Shown here piece after piece: positions 26,336 to 35,902 of a DNA stretch of 64,000 bases. This stretch comes from Oscillospiraceae bacterium (GTDB lineage: Bacteria > Bacillota > Clostridia > Oscillospirales > Ruminococcaceae), in the NCBI GenBank assembly GCA_017828975.1, contig JAGAJN010000012.1:1-64000 (forward strand), read 5' to 3'. The translations under genes and the position numbers were made by a program. The first letter of the stretch is position 1. Every line of letters starts with the position of its first letter. Under the pieces are notes generated by a model that did not search any database, was not told the origin of the DNA, and was given only the letters and a program-made list of their open reading frames with translations.

Positions 26336-26842
26336 TCAATATCCCCCGAAAACTATCTCGTCCTTGTCCTTAACGCCTTTGTAGCACATTTCCGTGTGCC
26401 AGTCAATGTCGTGGCCGACTATTTTTTCGGGGGACAGCTTTATGTAGCTCATATCCCCTTCGGCGAGGATATTTCCGTCAATGTCGATGATCTCGGCGTG
26501 TCCCTTGACAAATTTGCGGTTCTCAAAGGTGACTATGCCCCGTCCGAGAAGCGGCTGACCGTAGGGGACGGGCTTGCGGTATTTTGTTTCAAGGGTGGTG
26601 GTCACGGAGAAAATGTTCGGCTCGTGTACCCAAACCGCACGAAAGCCCAGCTCGTCCAGCATTGCGGTGATAAGTCCGCCGTGGACTCTGCTCGGGTAGC
26701 TCTGGTGCTGCTCTCTGTACTCAAAAAGGGTGAACACGGAGTTGTCCTCCATATTGTAGAATCCCGCTTTCAGACCGTATTCGTTATCCATTCCGCAGAT
26801 AATGCACATACGGCTGTTGTCCTGCTTTGATATTACCTTCAT
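26336..26842 (-). CDS. PaaI-type hotdog-fold thioesterase
   Basis: A 168-residue protein with the hotdog thioesterase core: the long central helix segment HGGLITAMLDELGFRAVW carries the active-site region, and strand segments TTLETKYRKPVPYGQP and AEIIDIDGNILAEGD complete the fold. It begins with a two-Cys segment (MCIICGMDN). It probably hydrolyses an acyl-CoA in the cytoplasm, but the substrate is unknown. Its ribosome binding site AAAGGAACG lies in the last codons of the upstream DUF5662 gene, 4 bp away, so they are translated together. Confidence 0.82.
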   Translation of the reverse strand: MKVISKQDNSRMCIICGMDNEYGLKAGFYNMEDNSVFTLFEYREQHQSYPSRVHGGLITAMLDELGFRAVWVHEPNIFSVTTTLETKYRKPVPYGQPLLGRGIVTFENRKFVKGHAEIIDIDGNILAEGDMSYIKLSPEKIVGHDIDWHTEMCYKGVKDKDEIVFGGY

Positions 26843-26846
26843 TTTA

Positions 26847-27386
26847 TTACGTTCCTTTCGGGTTATTTAACAGTTCATTTCTGATATATCGGAAGGCTGC
26901 ATCTTCGCCCTCGTTCATAGCCTTGACAAGGAGCGTTTCCAGAAGCTCCGCTGTTTCGGGGTGGAATGGACAGCGTTCTCTCGATTTTACGAAATAATCG
27001 TAGGCGTCCGAGGGCTTGTAGTCCGCTCCGTGATATACACGGCAGGCAGCCAGTCTGTCGCAGAACATTTCGACGACGTATTTCACGGGCATTTTACCGC
27101 CCGAGTATCCGCCGCCGTCGGGACCGTAATCCATCCAATATTCGGGGTGATGCTTGTTTCTGCCCTTGTGATGGAGCCATGCGGCGCTGTATCCCTTGTC
27201 CTTGCGCTCGCCGCTGTGCGGGCTAAGCTTGCCCAAGTAATATTTCACTCCGGGGAAAAATTCCGCAGGGGAGTATTTGGACAGGTCGTGGAGCAGTCCC
27301 TGGCGGTAAAGTCCCGCACGGAAGCAGTACTGCCTGACAAGCCTTCTGTGTAGGGACACGGTTTTCAAATGACCCCAAAGTTTCAT
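26847..27386 (-). CDS. DUF5662 family protein
   Basis: A 179-residue cytoplasmic protein of a family without known function. The conserved core has many histidines: GLLHDLSKYSP and AWLHHKGRNKHHPEYW, which look like metal ligands of an HD-type hydrolase, although this is not proven. The later segment MPVKYVVEMFCDRLAACRVY is also typical. The start is placed at 27386, with AGAGGC upstream; an in-frame ATG at 27446 overlaps the promoter and is less likely. It has a near-perfect promoter (27418-27446) and is followed by the thioesterase gene in a two-gene operon. Confidence 0.8.
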   Translation of the reverse strand: MKLWGHLKTVSLHRRLVRQYCFRAGLYRQGLLHDLSKYSPAEFFPGVKYYLGKLSPHSGERKDKGYSAAWLHHKGRNKHHPEYWMDYGPDGGGYSGGKMPVKYVVEMFCDRLAACRVYHGADYKPSDAYDYFVKSRERCPFHPETAELLETLLVKAMNEGEDAAFRYIRNELLNNPKGT

Positions 27387-27417
27387 TGCAAAGCCTCTTT
27401 TCGGTGGTATTTTTTTT

Positions 27418-27446
27418 ATTATACCACTTTTTCGCCGAATTTTCAA
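27418..27446 (-). promoter_or_regulatory. Promoter of the DUF5662-thioesterase operon
   Basis: On the minus strand TTGAAA (27441-27446), 17 bases, TATAAT (27418-27423). Confidence 0.8.
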
Positions 27447-27489
27447 GGGAGGATCAAAAAGTGTTGAGAGCTTTGTGTAACGGGAAATC

Positions 27490-29568
27490 TCACATATTTA
27501 TCTCCGTAACGGCACACTTGGTTCCGCTGAGCTTTTCGCTTAATCCATCGGGCTGATGAGTGCCTGCAAACAGCGTAAATCTGCTGCCGAAGCGTTTGCG
27601 CTCGCCGTTCTCGTCAACAGCGGTAAATGCTCTTTCTGAAACGGGTATCTCCACGGAAATTTTCTCGCCCGCCGCAATGCTTACCCTCTTAAAACCGCAC
27701 AGGCTTACATTGGGAACGGCGTTTTCGCAGTAGTCCTTGATGTAAAGCTGGATAACGTCCTCGGACGGTTTGTCACCCGTATTTTCGACGGTGACAGTTG
27801 CCCTTCCGTCCGCATATTCCACGGACGTACACACGATATTTCCATAGGTAAGACCGTATCCGAAGGGGTAAAGCACATTGTTTTCCGCATAGCGGTAAGT
27901 GCGGTTCTTCATGGAATAATCGGTAAATTCGGGGAGCAGCTCGGAATGTTCGTAGAAGGTCACGGGCAGCTTTCCCGACGGTGAAGCATCTCCGAAAAGT
28001 ATCTTCGCAAGGGCAGTTCCGCCCTCGGAACCGGGATACCATGCGTGTATGAGTGCATCGGGCTCGCACTCGGTATTTACGGCACTTCCCGCTGCACATA
28101 CAACGACAACAGGCTTTCCAGTTTTCATTATCTTGTCAACGAGAATACGCTGACTTTCGGGCAGACGCAAATCATTTTTATCTCCCGAAGAAAACTCATT
28201 TCCCGTATCGCCCTCTTCGCCCTCAATGGTGGAATCAAGTCCAACGCAAAGTACAATAAGGTCGGCACAGTCAGCCGCTGCAAGTGCCTCGGCATATCTG
28301 TCACCCGCCTGCGCAAGTCCCGAAACCCTGTCCTTATAGAGATGACAGCCCTCGGCATAGATGACTTTTCCGTCAAATCTTTCCCTGATACCGTCAAGGA
28401 AGGTGACGTATTTATCGGCAGTACCGTTGTAATTTCCCTCAAGGGCAATGCGGCTGTCGCTGTTGGGACCAATTACGGCGATGGTTGCGAGCTTGCTTTC
28501 ATCAAGGGGAAGTATGCCGTTATTTTTCAGCAGGACCATAGATTTTTCGGCACATTCAAGGGAAACAGCCTTGTTCTCTTTGCTTGCAACAACGGTGTAG
28601 GGAATATCGTCAAATTCCGTCTTTTTATCGAACATACCCAGTCTTATCCTTGTCCGCATAAGGTGAATACAGGCTTTTCGGATATCCTCCTCAGTGATAA
28701 GTCCCTCGTCAAGAGCGGCGAGAAGATACATATATGTGCAGCCGCAGTTTACGTCGCAGCCTGCCTTTAATGCAAGTGCGGCAGATTCAACGGGATTTGA
28801 GGTGATCCTGTGGTGCATATGGAAATCCTGTATCGCCCAGCAGTCGGAAACGAAATATCCGTCAAAGCCCCACTCGTTAAGCTTGGACATAAGGAAATCG
28901 CTTGCACAGGCTGCTTCGCCGTTTACACGGTTATATGCACCCATAACGCCCTCAACATGAGCGTCCTTTACAAGCGCTTCAAATGCGGGGAGATAGGTTT
29001 CCTCCATATCCTTTTTCGATGCCTGAGCGTCAAACTCGTGACGGACAGCCTCGGGACCGCTGTGAACGGCAAAATGCTTTGCACAGGCGGCGGCTTTCAT
29101 TGTCTTTCCGTCCCCCTGAAGTCCTCTGACATAAGCCTTGCCGTTTTCGGCGGTCAGATAGGGGTCCTCGCCGTAGGTTTCGTGTCCTCGTCCCCAACGG
29201 GGGTCACGGAAAATGTTAATGTTGGGTGCCCAGAAGGTCAGACCCTTGTAAATGTCCCTGTCGCCGAATTTTGTATAGGCGTTGTACTTTGCACGGGCTT
29301 CATGGGCGGTTATCTCGGCAGCCTTTTGGGTCAGCTCGGTATCAAACATAGCCGCCAGACCGATAGCCTGGGGGAACATTGTCGCAATGCCCGAACGTGC
29401 CAGACCGTGCAGTGCTTCGTTCCACCAGTTATATGCGGGTATGCCCAGCCTTTCGACGGCGGGTGCGTCATATCGCAGCTGAGATGCCTGCTCCTCAACG
29501 GTCATGGCGTCGGTGAGGGCAATTGCTCTTTCCTCGGGGGTGAGGGATTTATCAAGATATTTTTCCAT
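27490..29568 (-). CDS. GH3 family glycosidase (probable xylosidase/arabinosidase or glucosidase)
   Basis: A 692-residue GH3 enzyme without a signal peptide, so it acts on imported oligosaccharides. The barrel domain has WNEALHG, WAPNINIFRDPRWGRGHETY, the substrate-binding KHF at 164-166 and nucleophile Asp242 in YFVSDCWA. The alpha/beta sandwich follows (VLLKNNGILPL, GDTGNEFSSGDKNDLRLP), and a fibronectin-III-like domain ends the chain. This architecture is common in beta-xylosidases and beta-glucosidases. It is the last gene of the araA-araB-araD run (36 bp after araD), which favours release of pentoses from arabinoxylan fragments. The exact substrate cannot be read from sequence alone. Confidence 0.9.
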   Translation of the reverse strand: MEKYLDKSLTPEERAIALTDAMTVEEQASQLRYDAPAVERLGIPAYNWWNEALHGLARSGIATMFPQAIGLAAMFDTELTQKAAEITAHEARAKYNAYTKFGDRDIYKGLTFWAPNINIFRDPRWGRGHETYGEDPYLTAENGKAYVRGLQGDGKTMKAAACAKHFAVHSGPEAVRHEFDAQASKKDMEETYLPAFEALVKDAHVEGVMGAYNRVNGEAACASDFLMSKLNEWGFDGYFVSDCWAIQDFHMHHRITSNPVESAALALKAGCDVNCGCTYMYLLAALDEGLITEEDIRKACIHLMRTRIRLGMFDKKTEFDDIPYTVVASKENKAVSLECAEKSMVLLKNNGILPLDESKLATIAVIGPNSDSRIALEGNYNGTADKYVTFLDGIRERFDGKVIYAEGCHLYKDRVSGLAQAGDRYAEALAAADCADLIVLCVGLDSTIEGEEGDTGNEFSSGDKNDLRLPESQRILVDKIMKTGKPVVVVCAAGSAVNTECEPDALIHAWYPGSEGGTALAKILFGDASPSGKLPVTFYEHSELLPEFTDYSMKNRTYRYAENNVLYPFGYGLTYGNIVCTSVEYADGRATVTVENTGDKPSEDVIQLYIKDYCENAVPNVSLCGFKRVSIAAGEKISVEIPVSERAFTAVDENGERKRFGSRFTLFAGTHQPDGLSEKLSGTKCAVTEINM

Positions 29569-29604
29569 AGTGATCGTCCTTTCGGGTTATTGCTTTTTAT
29601 CGGG

Positions 29605-30297
29605 TCAGCCCTGTCCGTAATAGGCGTTTTTTCCGTGCTTTCTGAGATAGTGCTTGTCAAGAAGCTCCTGCTGCATACGTCCCGCTTCGGGATTCATGGA
29701 CATGGCATGGTAGTTCATAAATGCCACCTCTTCAAGCACAACGGAATTATGCACAGCCTCGTGAGGGTCCTTGCCCCAGGTGAAGGGACCGTGGCTTTTT
29801 ACCAGAACAGCGGGTATGGTGAGCGGGTCAACGCCCTTGAATGCTTCGATGATGACCGTTCCTGTTTCCTTTTCGTATTCGCCCGCAATTTCCTCGGGAG
29901 TCATTGCCCTTGTGCAGGGTATCTCGCCGTAGAAATAGTCGCCCTGAGTTGTTCCCATGGGGATTATGCCCATTCCCGCCTGAGCAAATGATGTTGCCCA
30001 GCGGCTGTGAGTGTGTACAACGCCGCCTATTTCGGGGAATTCCCTGTACAGTTCCAGATGTGTGGGCGTGTCGCTGGAAGGCTTCCACTTTCCCTCTGCG
30101 ACCTTTCCCGTAGCCAGCTCTACGACTACCATATCCTCGGCAGTCATACCGTCATAGGGGACGCCCGACGGCTTTATTACTATCATACCGCTTTCTCTGT
30201 CGATACCCGAAACATTTCCCCATGTGAATGTGATAAGTCCGTATTTCGGAAGAAGGAGATTCGCCTCCAGAACTTCCTGCTTTAATTTTTCAAGCAT
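29605..30297 (-). CDS. araD: L-ribulose-5-phosphate 4-epimerase
   Basis: A 230-residue class II aldolase-fold enzyme that converts L-ribulose 5-phosphate to D-xylulose 5-phosphate, the last step of L-arabinose entry into the pentose phosphate pathway. Signature segments are [31 protein letters not shown], and the zinc-binding [14 protein letters not shown] later His (KSHGPFTWG) completes the metal site. Length matches the family. It follows the ribulokinase after 19 bp and precedes the GH3 gene after 36 bp, all on the minus strand. Confidence 0.95.
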   Translation of the reverse strand: MLEKLKQEVLEANLLLPKYGLITFTWGNVSGIDRESGMIVIKPSGVPYDGMTAEDMVVVELATGKVAEGKWKPSSDTPTHLELYREFPEIGGVVHTHSRWATSFAQAGMGIIPMGTTQGDYFYGEIPCTRAMTPEEIAGEYEKETGTVIIEAFKGVDPLTIPAVLVKSHGPFTWGKDPHEAVHNSVVLEEVAFMNYHAMSMNPEAGRMQQELLDKHYLRKHGKNAYYGQG

Positions 30298-30316
30298 TTT
30301 CAGATGTTCCTTTCAG

Positions 30317-31891
30317 TTATTTTGCAGCTGCATATTCGGCAGACAGACCTTTTTTATAATTTTCAATAAATTTGGCAAATCCCGCAGAACCCTCTTTTTC
30401 GGGCAAAACGGTGGTGGATTCCATAGAAGCGAAAACCTGCGTTTCAAGGAAATCGGGAAGAGATTTTCCGTTACCGAAGGAAGCATATGCGGCAAGCACT
30501 GCCATGCCCCATGCGCCGCCTTCGCCCGCGGTTTTCATTACGGAAACGGCGCTGTTAAGACCGTCCGCAAGGAACTGCTGAGCAACGTCTTCGACCTTGA
30601 AAAGTCCGCCGTGTCCCGTTATCTTTTTGACGGACACCTTTTCATTTTCAAAGAGGATATCCATTCCCAATTTAAGTGCAGCCATTGAAGAATAAAGCTG
30701 GGCACGGAAGAAATTTGCAAGGCTGAATTTTCCGTCGGGAGTCCTGAAGTACATAGGTCTGCCGTTTTCCGCACCTGCGACGGGTTCGCCCGAAAGGAAG
30801 TTGTACGCCACCGTTCCCCCGCAGTCGGGAGCGCCGTTCAGAGCGTTTTTATAGAGAGTTTCGTAAAGCTTGGATTTATCCATAGGTGCGCCGCTGAGTG
30901 CCGCAAATTCGCCGAACATATTCACCCATGCGTCAAGCTCGGAGCAGCAGTTGTTGCAGTGTACCATTGCAACGGGAGAACCGTCGGGAGTGGTAACAAC
31001 ATCTATCTCGGGGTAATATCCCGAAAGCGGCTCGGACAGAACAAGCATTGCGAAAATTGACGTGCCTGCGGAAACATTTCCCGTTTCGGGAAGAACGCTG
31101 TTTGTGGCGACCATTCCCGTTCCTGCGTCGCCCTCGGGAGGACAAAGCTTTACGCCCGGTTTGAGAGTGCCTGTGGGGTCAAGAAGCCTTGCGCCTTCCT
31201 CGGTAAGGACTGCATTTACCTTGCCTGCTGTGAGAACGGCGGGAAGCACCTCGTTTATATCCTTGTCAAAGCCCTTTTCCTTAAGAACGGGAATAAGCTT
31301 TTCAATATAGCTCTTGTTATACTGTCCCTTGTCAATGGGGAAAATGCCCGAAGCCTCGCCCACACCAACGCTTCTGTCACCCGTAAGCCGATAGTGGATA
31401 TATCCCGCAAGAGTGTTGATATGCTCAATTTTCGGGACATGCTCCTCCTTGTTGAGAATAGCCTGATAGAGATGCGCAATGCTCCATCTCTGGGGGATAT
31501 TGAACTTGAACAGCTCGGAAAGCTCGGCAGCCGCCTGTTCGGTAATGGTATTTCTCCATTTTCTGAATGGGACGAGAAGATTGTCATCCTTGTCAAAAGC
31601 CATATAACCGTGCATCATGCCCGAAATTCCCATTGCGCCGTAGGTTTCGGGGACAATGCCGTACTTGCTCTTTACATCTGCGGCAAGATTTGCATAGCAG
31701 TCCCGAAGACCAACCATTATGTCGTCAAGGGAATATGTCCAAACGCCGTTTTCATAGCGGTTTTCCCAATCGTGACTGCCCGATGCGATGGGGGCAAAGG
31801 TGTCGTCGATAAGAACTGCTTTAATTCTGGTAGAGCCGAATTCTATGCCGAGATAGGTCTTGCCGTGCCGAATTTTTTTCTGTATATCCAT
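30317..31891 (-). CDS. araB: L-ribulokinase-type FGGY carbohydrate kinase
   Basis: A 524-residue FGGY kinase that should phosphorylate L-ribulose with ATP. The N-terminal phosphate loop is LGIEFGSTRIKAVL, the sugar-site segment is GISGMMHGYMAFD, and the C-terminal ATP domain has GNVSAGTSIFAMLVL and ITGHGGLFKVE. The sequence is of the clostridial type that often receives only a generic kinase name. Here its place between araA (5 bp) and araD (19 bp) makes ribulokinase the best call. The RBS is AGAGGTAAC, near the araA end. Confidence 0.85.
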   Translation of the reverse strand: MDIQKKIRHGKTYLGIEFGSTRIKAVLIDDTFAPIASGSHDWENRYENGVWTYSLDDIMVGLRDCYANLAADVKSKYGIVPETYGAMGISGMMHGYMAFDKDDNLLVPFRKWRNTITEQAAAELSELFKFNIPQRWSIAHLYQAILNKEEHVPKIEHINTLAGYIHYRLTGDRSVGVGEASGIFPIDKGQYNKSYIEKLIPVLKEKGFDKDINEVLPAVLTAGKVNAVLTEEGARLLDPTGTLKPGVKLCPPEGDAGTGMVATNSVLPETGNVSAGTSIFAMLVLSEPLSGYYPEIDVVTTPDGSPVAMVHCNNCCSELDAWVNMFGEFAALSGAPMDKSKLYETLYKNALNGAPDCGGTVAYNFLSGEPVAGAENGRPMYFRTPDGKFSLANFFRAQLYSSMAALKLGMDILFENEKVSVKKITGHGGLFKVEDVAQQFLADGLNSAVSVMKTAGEGGAWGMAVLAAYASFGNGKSLPDFLETQVFASMESTTVLPEKEGSAGFAKFIENYKKGLSAEYAAAK

Positions 31892-31896
31892 AACAG

Positions 31897-33363
31897 TTAC
31901 CTCTTTAACTTAGCCAAAGTATCGAGCATTGCAAGCTGCTGCTCAAAAGCGTTTATATCCGTCTTATCGTCAATTATAACAAGCTCCGTGTCTGTCATCT
32001 TGGCAAACAGGCGAATGTCGTCCTTGTCAAGAGCGGTGGAAACAACGGCGTGATGTGCGCCGCCTGCATATATCCAGGCTGCTGCGCCCGTGGCGAAATC
32101 GGGCTTCAGCTTCCACATAAGCCTTGCAACGGGCAGCTTGGGCATGGGAGCGGGCTGTTTTACAAGAGTAATGTCTGCACATACCAGACGGAAACGGTCG
32201 CCCATATCTATCATAGAAACTGCGATTCCCTCGCCGTCGATACCGTCAAAAACAAGCCTTGCGGGAGGTTCCTTTCCGCCGATGCCGAGGGGGTGAACCT
32301 GTATTTCGGGCTTTGTCGCAGCAAATACGGGGGACACCTCCAGCATATGCGCAGCAAGCTCCAGCTCCTCGCCGCTTGTGAGGTCATAGGTGTAATCCTC
32401 CATAAAGCCTGTTGCGCCGTTTCTGCCCTCTGCCATCTTAAACAGTACGGCACCCAGAGCGGCGGTCTTGTAGTCGCCCTCGGGACCGAAGCCGATGCCC
32501 TTTGCCATAAGGTTCTGTACTGCAATTCCGGGCAGCTGCCGCAGTCCGTGAAGGTCCTGGAATGTATCGGTAAATGCGCCGATATTTTCCTTTGCGATGA
32601 ACTTTTCAAGTGCGACCTCGTATTTAGCCTGTTCTCTGACGGAAGCGGCGTTGTCGGTCGCCATGGTGTACTTTTCGTTATATTCGGCAAGCTTTGCATC
32701 TATCTCGGCGTCCGTGACCGCTTCTGCCATGGAAACAACATCTCCGATACCGTAATAGTTCACGTTCCAGCCGTATCTGATCTCGCTTTCAACTCTGTCA
32801 CCGTCGGTAACAGCAACATCACGCATATTGTTTCCGAGCATTGCTACCTTCATTGTCCTGCCGAAATTTACGGCAGCGGCAGCATGCGCAAAGCTGCGTA
32901 TTTTCCCGATAACGTCGTCATGCTTGTAATAGCCGACAACCACTTCACGCTTTATGCCCAGTCTTGTGCAGATAAATCCGAATTCACGGTCGCCGTGAGC
33001 GGACTGATTGAGGTTCATAAAGTCCATGTCAATGCTGTCATAGGGCAGCTTTTCGTTGTACTGAGTATGGAGATGGAGCATGGGCTTTCTCAGTGCCTTC
33101 AGCGCTCTTATCCACATTTTTGCGGGAGAAAATGTGTGCATCCACATGATAACGCCGATGCAGTCCTTGTCCGCAGATGCCTTTACGCAGACATTTTCCG
33201 CTTCCGCCGTAGTCGTTACCACGGGTTCAAAGCACACCTCGGCAATGCCGCAGAGCTTATCGTTTAAAAAAGCTGACATCTCCTTGCTGTCGCTTGCTGC
33301 CTGTTTGAGAGTCGCTTCACCGTAAAGGTCCTGACTTCCTGTTATGAAATATAGCTTGTTCAT
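31897..33363 (-). CDS. araA: L-arabinose isomerase
   Basis: A 488-residue enzyme that interconverts L-arabinose and L-ribulose, a manganese-dependent first step of arabinose use in the cytoplasm. Recognisable segments: N-terminal FITGSQDLYGE, MWMHTFSPAKMWI, HLHTQYNEKLPY, NMRDVAVTDGDRVE, FTDTFQDLHGLRQLPG and QVHPLGIGGKEPPARL. Length is standard. It is the first gene of the araA-araB-araD-GH3 unit, with a promoter at 33451-33479 and AraR-like half-sites in its leader. Confidence 0.96.
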   Translation of the reverse strand: MNKLYFITGSQDLYGEATLKQAASDSKEMSAFLNDKLCGIAEVCFEPVVTTTAEAENVCVKASADKDCIGVIMWMHTFSPAKMWIRALKALRKPMLHLHTQYNEKLPYDSIDMDFMNLNQSAHGDREFGFICTRLGIKREVVVGYYKHDDVIGKIRSFAHAAAAVNFGRTMKVAMLGNNMRDVAVTDGDRVESEIRYGWNVNYYGIGDVVSMAEAVTDAEIDAKLAEYNEKYTMATDNAASVREQAKYEVALEKFIAKENIGAFTDTFQDLHGLRQLPGIAVQNLMAKGIGFGPEGDYKTAALGAVLFKMAEGRNGATGFMEDYTYDLTSGEELELAAHMLEVSPVFAATKPEIQVHPLGIGGKEPPARLVFDGIDGEGIAVSMIDMGDRFRLVCADITLVKQPAPMPKLPVARLMWKLKPDFATGAAAWIYAGGAHHAVVSTALDKDDIRLFAKMTDTELVIIDDKTDINAFEQQLAMLDTLAKLKR

Positions 33364-33388
33364 TGGGACACATTCCTTTCTGAAATCA

Positions 33389-33415
33389 ATACAAATTTTG
33401 CCGTATGATACAAAT
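33389..33415. promoter_or_regulatory. AraR-type half-sites in the araA leader
   Basis: Two direct repeats of ATACAAAT lie at 33389-33396 and 33408-33415, downstream of the araA promoter. The reverse complement ATTTGTAT matches the half-site ATTTGTAC of known AraR operators, so binding here would block transcription. Confidence 0.55.
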
Positions 33416-33450
33416 CTAATGGATTTATGCCAAAAATATTGCTTGATAAT

Positions 33451-33479
33451 ATTCTATCACAAGGTCATTGCAATTGCAA
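33451..33479 (-). promoter_or_regulatory. Promoter of the araA operon
   Basis: On the minus strand TTGCAA (33474-33479), 17 bases, TAGAAT (33451-33456). Confidence 0.6.
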
Positions 33480-33518
33480 TGCACAAACCGCACATAACCA
33501 ATCAAACTGTTTTATTGC

Positions 33519-33534
33519 TTTTGTACATACATAT
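33519..33534. promoter_or_regulatory. Probable AraR operator
   Basis: TTTTGTACATACATAT matches the AraR operator pattern ATTTGTACGTACAAAT at most positions. It lies between the two divergent ara promoters. A second half-site, ATTTGTACGG, lies at 33615-33624, downstream of the araR promoter. Confidence 0.5.
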
Positions 33535-33573
33535 TTTGCTTTTTGGAAATTTGTATTTTATCGAGGATAACAC

Positions 33574-33602
33574 TTGACAAATTTCCTTCTAAGTTGTATC
33601 AT
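33574..33602 (+). promoter_or_regulatory. Promoter of araR
   Basis: TTGACA (33574-33579), 17 bases, TATCAT (33597-33602). The AraR-like half-site at 33615 just after it suggests autoregulation. Confidence 0.75.
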
Positions 33603-33641
33603 AAAAAGCAGAGAATTTGTACGGTTTTGAGGTGACCGAAA

Positions 33642-34691
33642 TTGAAAAAATATGAGCTTGTGGAGGATTCGCTTTTAAGGCAAATAAATACGGGAGCTTA
33701 CCCAGGCGGAACGCTTCTCCCAACGGAGGAACAGCTTACCGAAATATTCGGCGTAAGCAGACAGACTGTGAGAAAAGCGCTGTCCATTCTTGAAGACAAG
33801 GACATTATCGAGAAAAAACAGGGCAGCGGTTCTATGGTAAAAATAAGAAATCCCGCCGCCGACAGCGGTAAGGTATCGGTTATTGTAACATATATTGATG
33901 ACTATATTTTTCCGGGACAGCTGAGAGGTGTTGAGGAAGTGCTGTCGAAAAACGGGCTTTCTGCTATCCTTTCCGCCACAAAAAACCGTATATGCAGCGA
34001 GCGGAAAATACTTGAGGACATTCTCAATGACCCCGTTGCGGGAATACTTGTGGAGGGCACAAAAACCGCTCTGCCAAATCCCAATATCGACCTTTACGAA
34101 AGGCTTGCCGAGCGGGGGATACCGATAGTGTTCTTCAACAGCGTTTATCCCGCTCTAAAAGATATGCTGTATGTGTGCGCCGATAACCAAAGGGGCGGAT
34201 ATGAGCTTGTGACCTATCTTCTGGGCAAGGGCCACAAGAGTATTGCGTCAATTTTCAAGGCAGATGATATTCAGGGGCATGAACGTTATTCGGGATATAT
34301 TTCAGCTATGTTCGGCAGCGGGCTTTTTGTTTCCGACAGCAAGACCATATGGTACACAACGGAAACCAAGGAAAAGCTGTTTGACGAACCTCGGAATATC
34401 CTCTCCTCCATTGGCGACGCAACTGCCGTTGTTTGCTATAATGACGAGATAGCGTTTATGCTTATAAAGCTGCTTATTTCCTGCGGGAAGAAGGTCCCCG
34501 AGGATATTGCGGTGGTAAGCTTTGACAACAGCAGTCTGAGCGAAATGTCGCCTGTAAAGATAACCTCGCTTTCCTATGGGGACAAAAACATCGGCAGCAT
34601 AGCCGCAGGGAAGCTTGCAGATATTATCGGCGGCAGAAAGGCAAGCTCCGAGATAATTCCCTGGAAGCTTACCGAAAAGGAAAGCTCTTGA
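33642..34691 (+). CDS. araR: AraR-type GntR/LacI arabinose repressor
   Basis: A 349-residue chimeric regulator. The N-terminal 75 residues are a GntR winged helix (GGTLLPTEEQLTEIFGVSRQ, TVRKALSILED, KKQGSGSMV). The remainder is a LacI-type sugar-binding domain (GKGHKSIASIFK, AVVCYNDEIAFMLIKLL, DIAVVSFDNSSLSEM). This combination is that of AraR, which releases DNA on binding L-arabinose. The start is TTG 33642, with GAGGTGA (33629-33635) six bases upstream. It is divergent from araA and the shared spacer carries ATTTGTAC-like sites. Confidence 0.9.
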   Translation: MKKYELVEDSLLRQINTGAYPGGTLLPTEEQLTEIFGVSRQTVRKALSILEDKDIIEKKQGSGSMVKIRNPAADSGKVSVIVTYIDDYIFPGQLRGVEEVLSKNGLSAILSATKNRICSERKILEDILNDPVAGILVEGTKTALPNPNIDLYERLAERGIPIVFFNSVYPALKDMLYVCADNQRGGYELVTYLLGKGHKSIASIFKADDIQGHERYSGYISAMFGSGLFVSDSKTIWYTTETKEKLFDEPRNILSSIGDATAVVCYNDEIAFMLIKLLISCGKKVPEDIAVVSFDNSSLSEMSPVKITSLSYGDKNIGSIAAGKLADIIGGRKASSEIIPWKLTEKESS

Positions 34692-34713
34692 TTTTTGTCC
34701 GCATTTTATTAAA

Positions 34714-34747
34714 AAAACACCAAGGCAGACCTCCGCTTTGGTGTTTT
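34714..34747. terminator. Bidirectional terminator between araR and hydF
   Basis: AAAACACCAA pairs with TTGGTGTTTT around a GC-rich loop. A-run on the left and T-run on the right allow termination of both converging genes. Confidence 0.85.
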
Positions 34748-34750
34748 TCG

Positions 34751-35902
34751 TTAATAGCAAACTCTATCCAACATACCGTTCATATAAGCAATAGCCGCAC
34801 CGAAATTTGTCAGGGGGACGCCCGAATTTTCAAAATCAGCCTGACGGGACAGCATTGCACGGCGGTTGAGCATACAGCCTCCGCAGTGAACGGCAAGCCT
34901 GTAACCGCTAAGCGTCCGAGGGTCGGGACAGCCCGAGATAACGTCAATGACAAGCTCTTTTCCCGTGAATTTGCGGAGCAGCTTCGGCAGCTTTTCCCTT
35001 GCAATATCGCCTTCCATAGGGTGGTGAGTGCAGCTTTCAACGATAAGTACCTTGTCGCCGTTTTCCAGTCGGGAAATGGTTTCTGCGCCTTTTATCAGCT
35101 TCGGGAGATCGCCTTTTATCTTTGCCATAAGCAGTGAAAATGACGTCAGCGGGACGGCTTTCGGCAGCACAGCGTTCACCTGCGGGAAAACCTGCGAATC
35201 GGTAACAACAAGGTCGGGCAGACGGCTCAGACCGTTCAGTGCCGCTTCAAGCTTGTCCGCAGAGGTCATCATTACAATGCACTTGTTGTCGAGCAGATCA
35301 CGGATAGTCTGCACTTCGGGGAGGATAAGCCGTCCCTTGGGTGCCTGAATGTCCTGCGGGGCGACAAGCAGGGCAATATCTCCCGATTTTACGAGATTTC
35401 CCGTAAGCTCGGGGGACAGGTCTGCGGGGGTTCCGTAGGCTTTTATGACGGCATTTCGGAGAATATCTCCCGCATTTTCCGATAAAAGGTTCAGCCGTAT
35501 TTTCGGGATATTTTCCGAATAAGGCTCGTTATTTCTGAGATTTTCAACTATAAGTACGGGGATATTTTTCGGACATTCATCGGGAATTTTATCGCCCTCG
35601 GACAGGACAAAAACCGCCATATCGCAGCTTTTCATAACTTCAATGGTTTTCTCCTTCCGCTTTTCACCAAGGACGGTTTCATCATTAAGCCCTGCCGTGT
35701 CAATGAAAACCACGGGACCTATGGGCAGCAGCTCCATTGTTTTGTAAACGGGGTCGGTTGTGGTTCCTGCAACGGGAGATGTTATTGCGGTGCTTCTGCC
35801 CGTGACGGCGTTCACAAAGGTGGATTTTCCCGCATTGACATTTCCGAAAACGCCGATGTTTACACGTATTCCTCGGGGTGTGGAGTTCAGTTCAGACGGC
35901 AT
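34751..35902 (-). CDS. hydF: [FeFe]-hydrogenase maturation GTPase HydF
   Basis: A 383-residue scaffold protein on which the two-iron cluster of [FeFe] hydrogenase is assembled before transfer to the hydrogenase. The N-terminal GTPase has the P-loop GNVNAGKST, switch AGTTTDP and DTAGLND. A dimerisation region follows. The C-terminal cluster-binding part shows CTHHP and HCGGCM, the expected Cys/His ligands. HydE, HydG and the hydrogenase are not in this window. Its first codons overlap the upstream TPR-like gene by 11 bases, so it belongs to the minus-strand unit that begins at the cobalamin riboswitch. Confidence 0.95.
   Translation of the reverse strand: MPSELNSTPRGIRVNIGVFGNVNAGKSTFVNAVTGRSTAITSPVAGTTTDPVYKTMELLPIGPVVFIDTAGLNDETVLGEKRKEKTIEVMKSCDMAVFVLSEGDKIPDECPKNIPVLIVENLRNNEPYSENIPKIRLNLLSENAGDILRNAVIKAYGTPADLSPELTGNLVKSGDIALLVAPQDIQAPKGRLILPEVQTIRDLLDNKCIVMMTSADKLEAALNGLSRLPDLVVTDSQVFPQVNAVLPKAVPLTSFSLLMAKIKGDLPKLIKGAETISRLENGDKVLIVESCTHHPMEGDIAREKLPKLLRKFTGKELVIDVISGCPDPRTLSGYRLAVHCGGCMLNRRAMLSRQADFENSGVPLTNFGAAIAYMNGMLDRVCY

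Noticed and set aside
28810-29991. Long open frame antisense to GH3 and araD
   Set aside because: It spans the junction of two real genes on the other strand and resembles no protein family.
32050-33267. Long open frame (405 codons) antisense to araA
   Set aside because: It mirrors a certain gene; GC-rich third positions create such frames. No ribosome binding site, no recognisable protein, Cys-rich composition typical of antisense translation.
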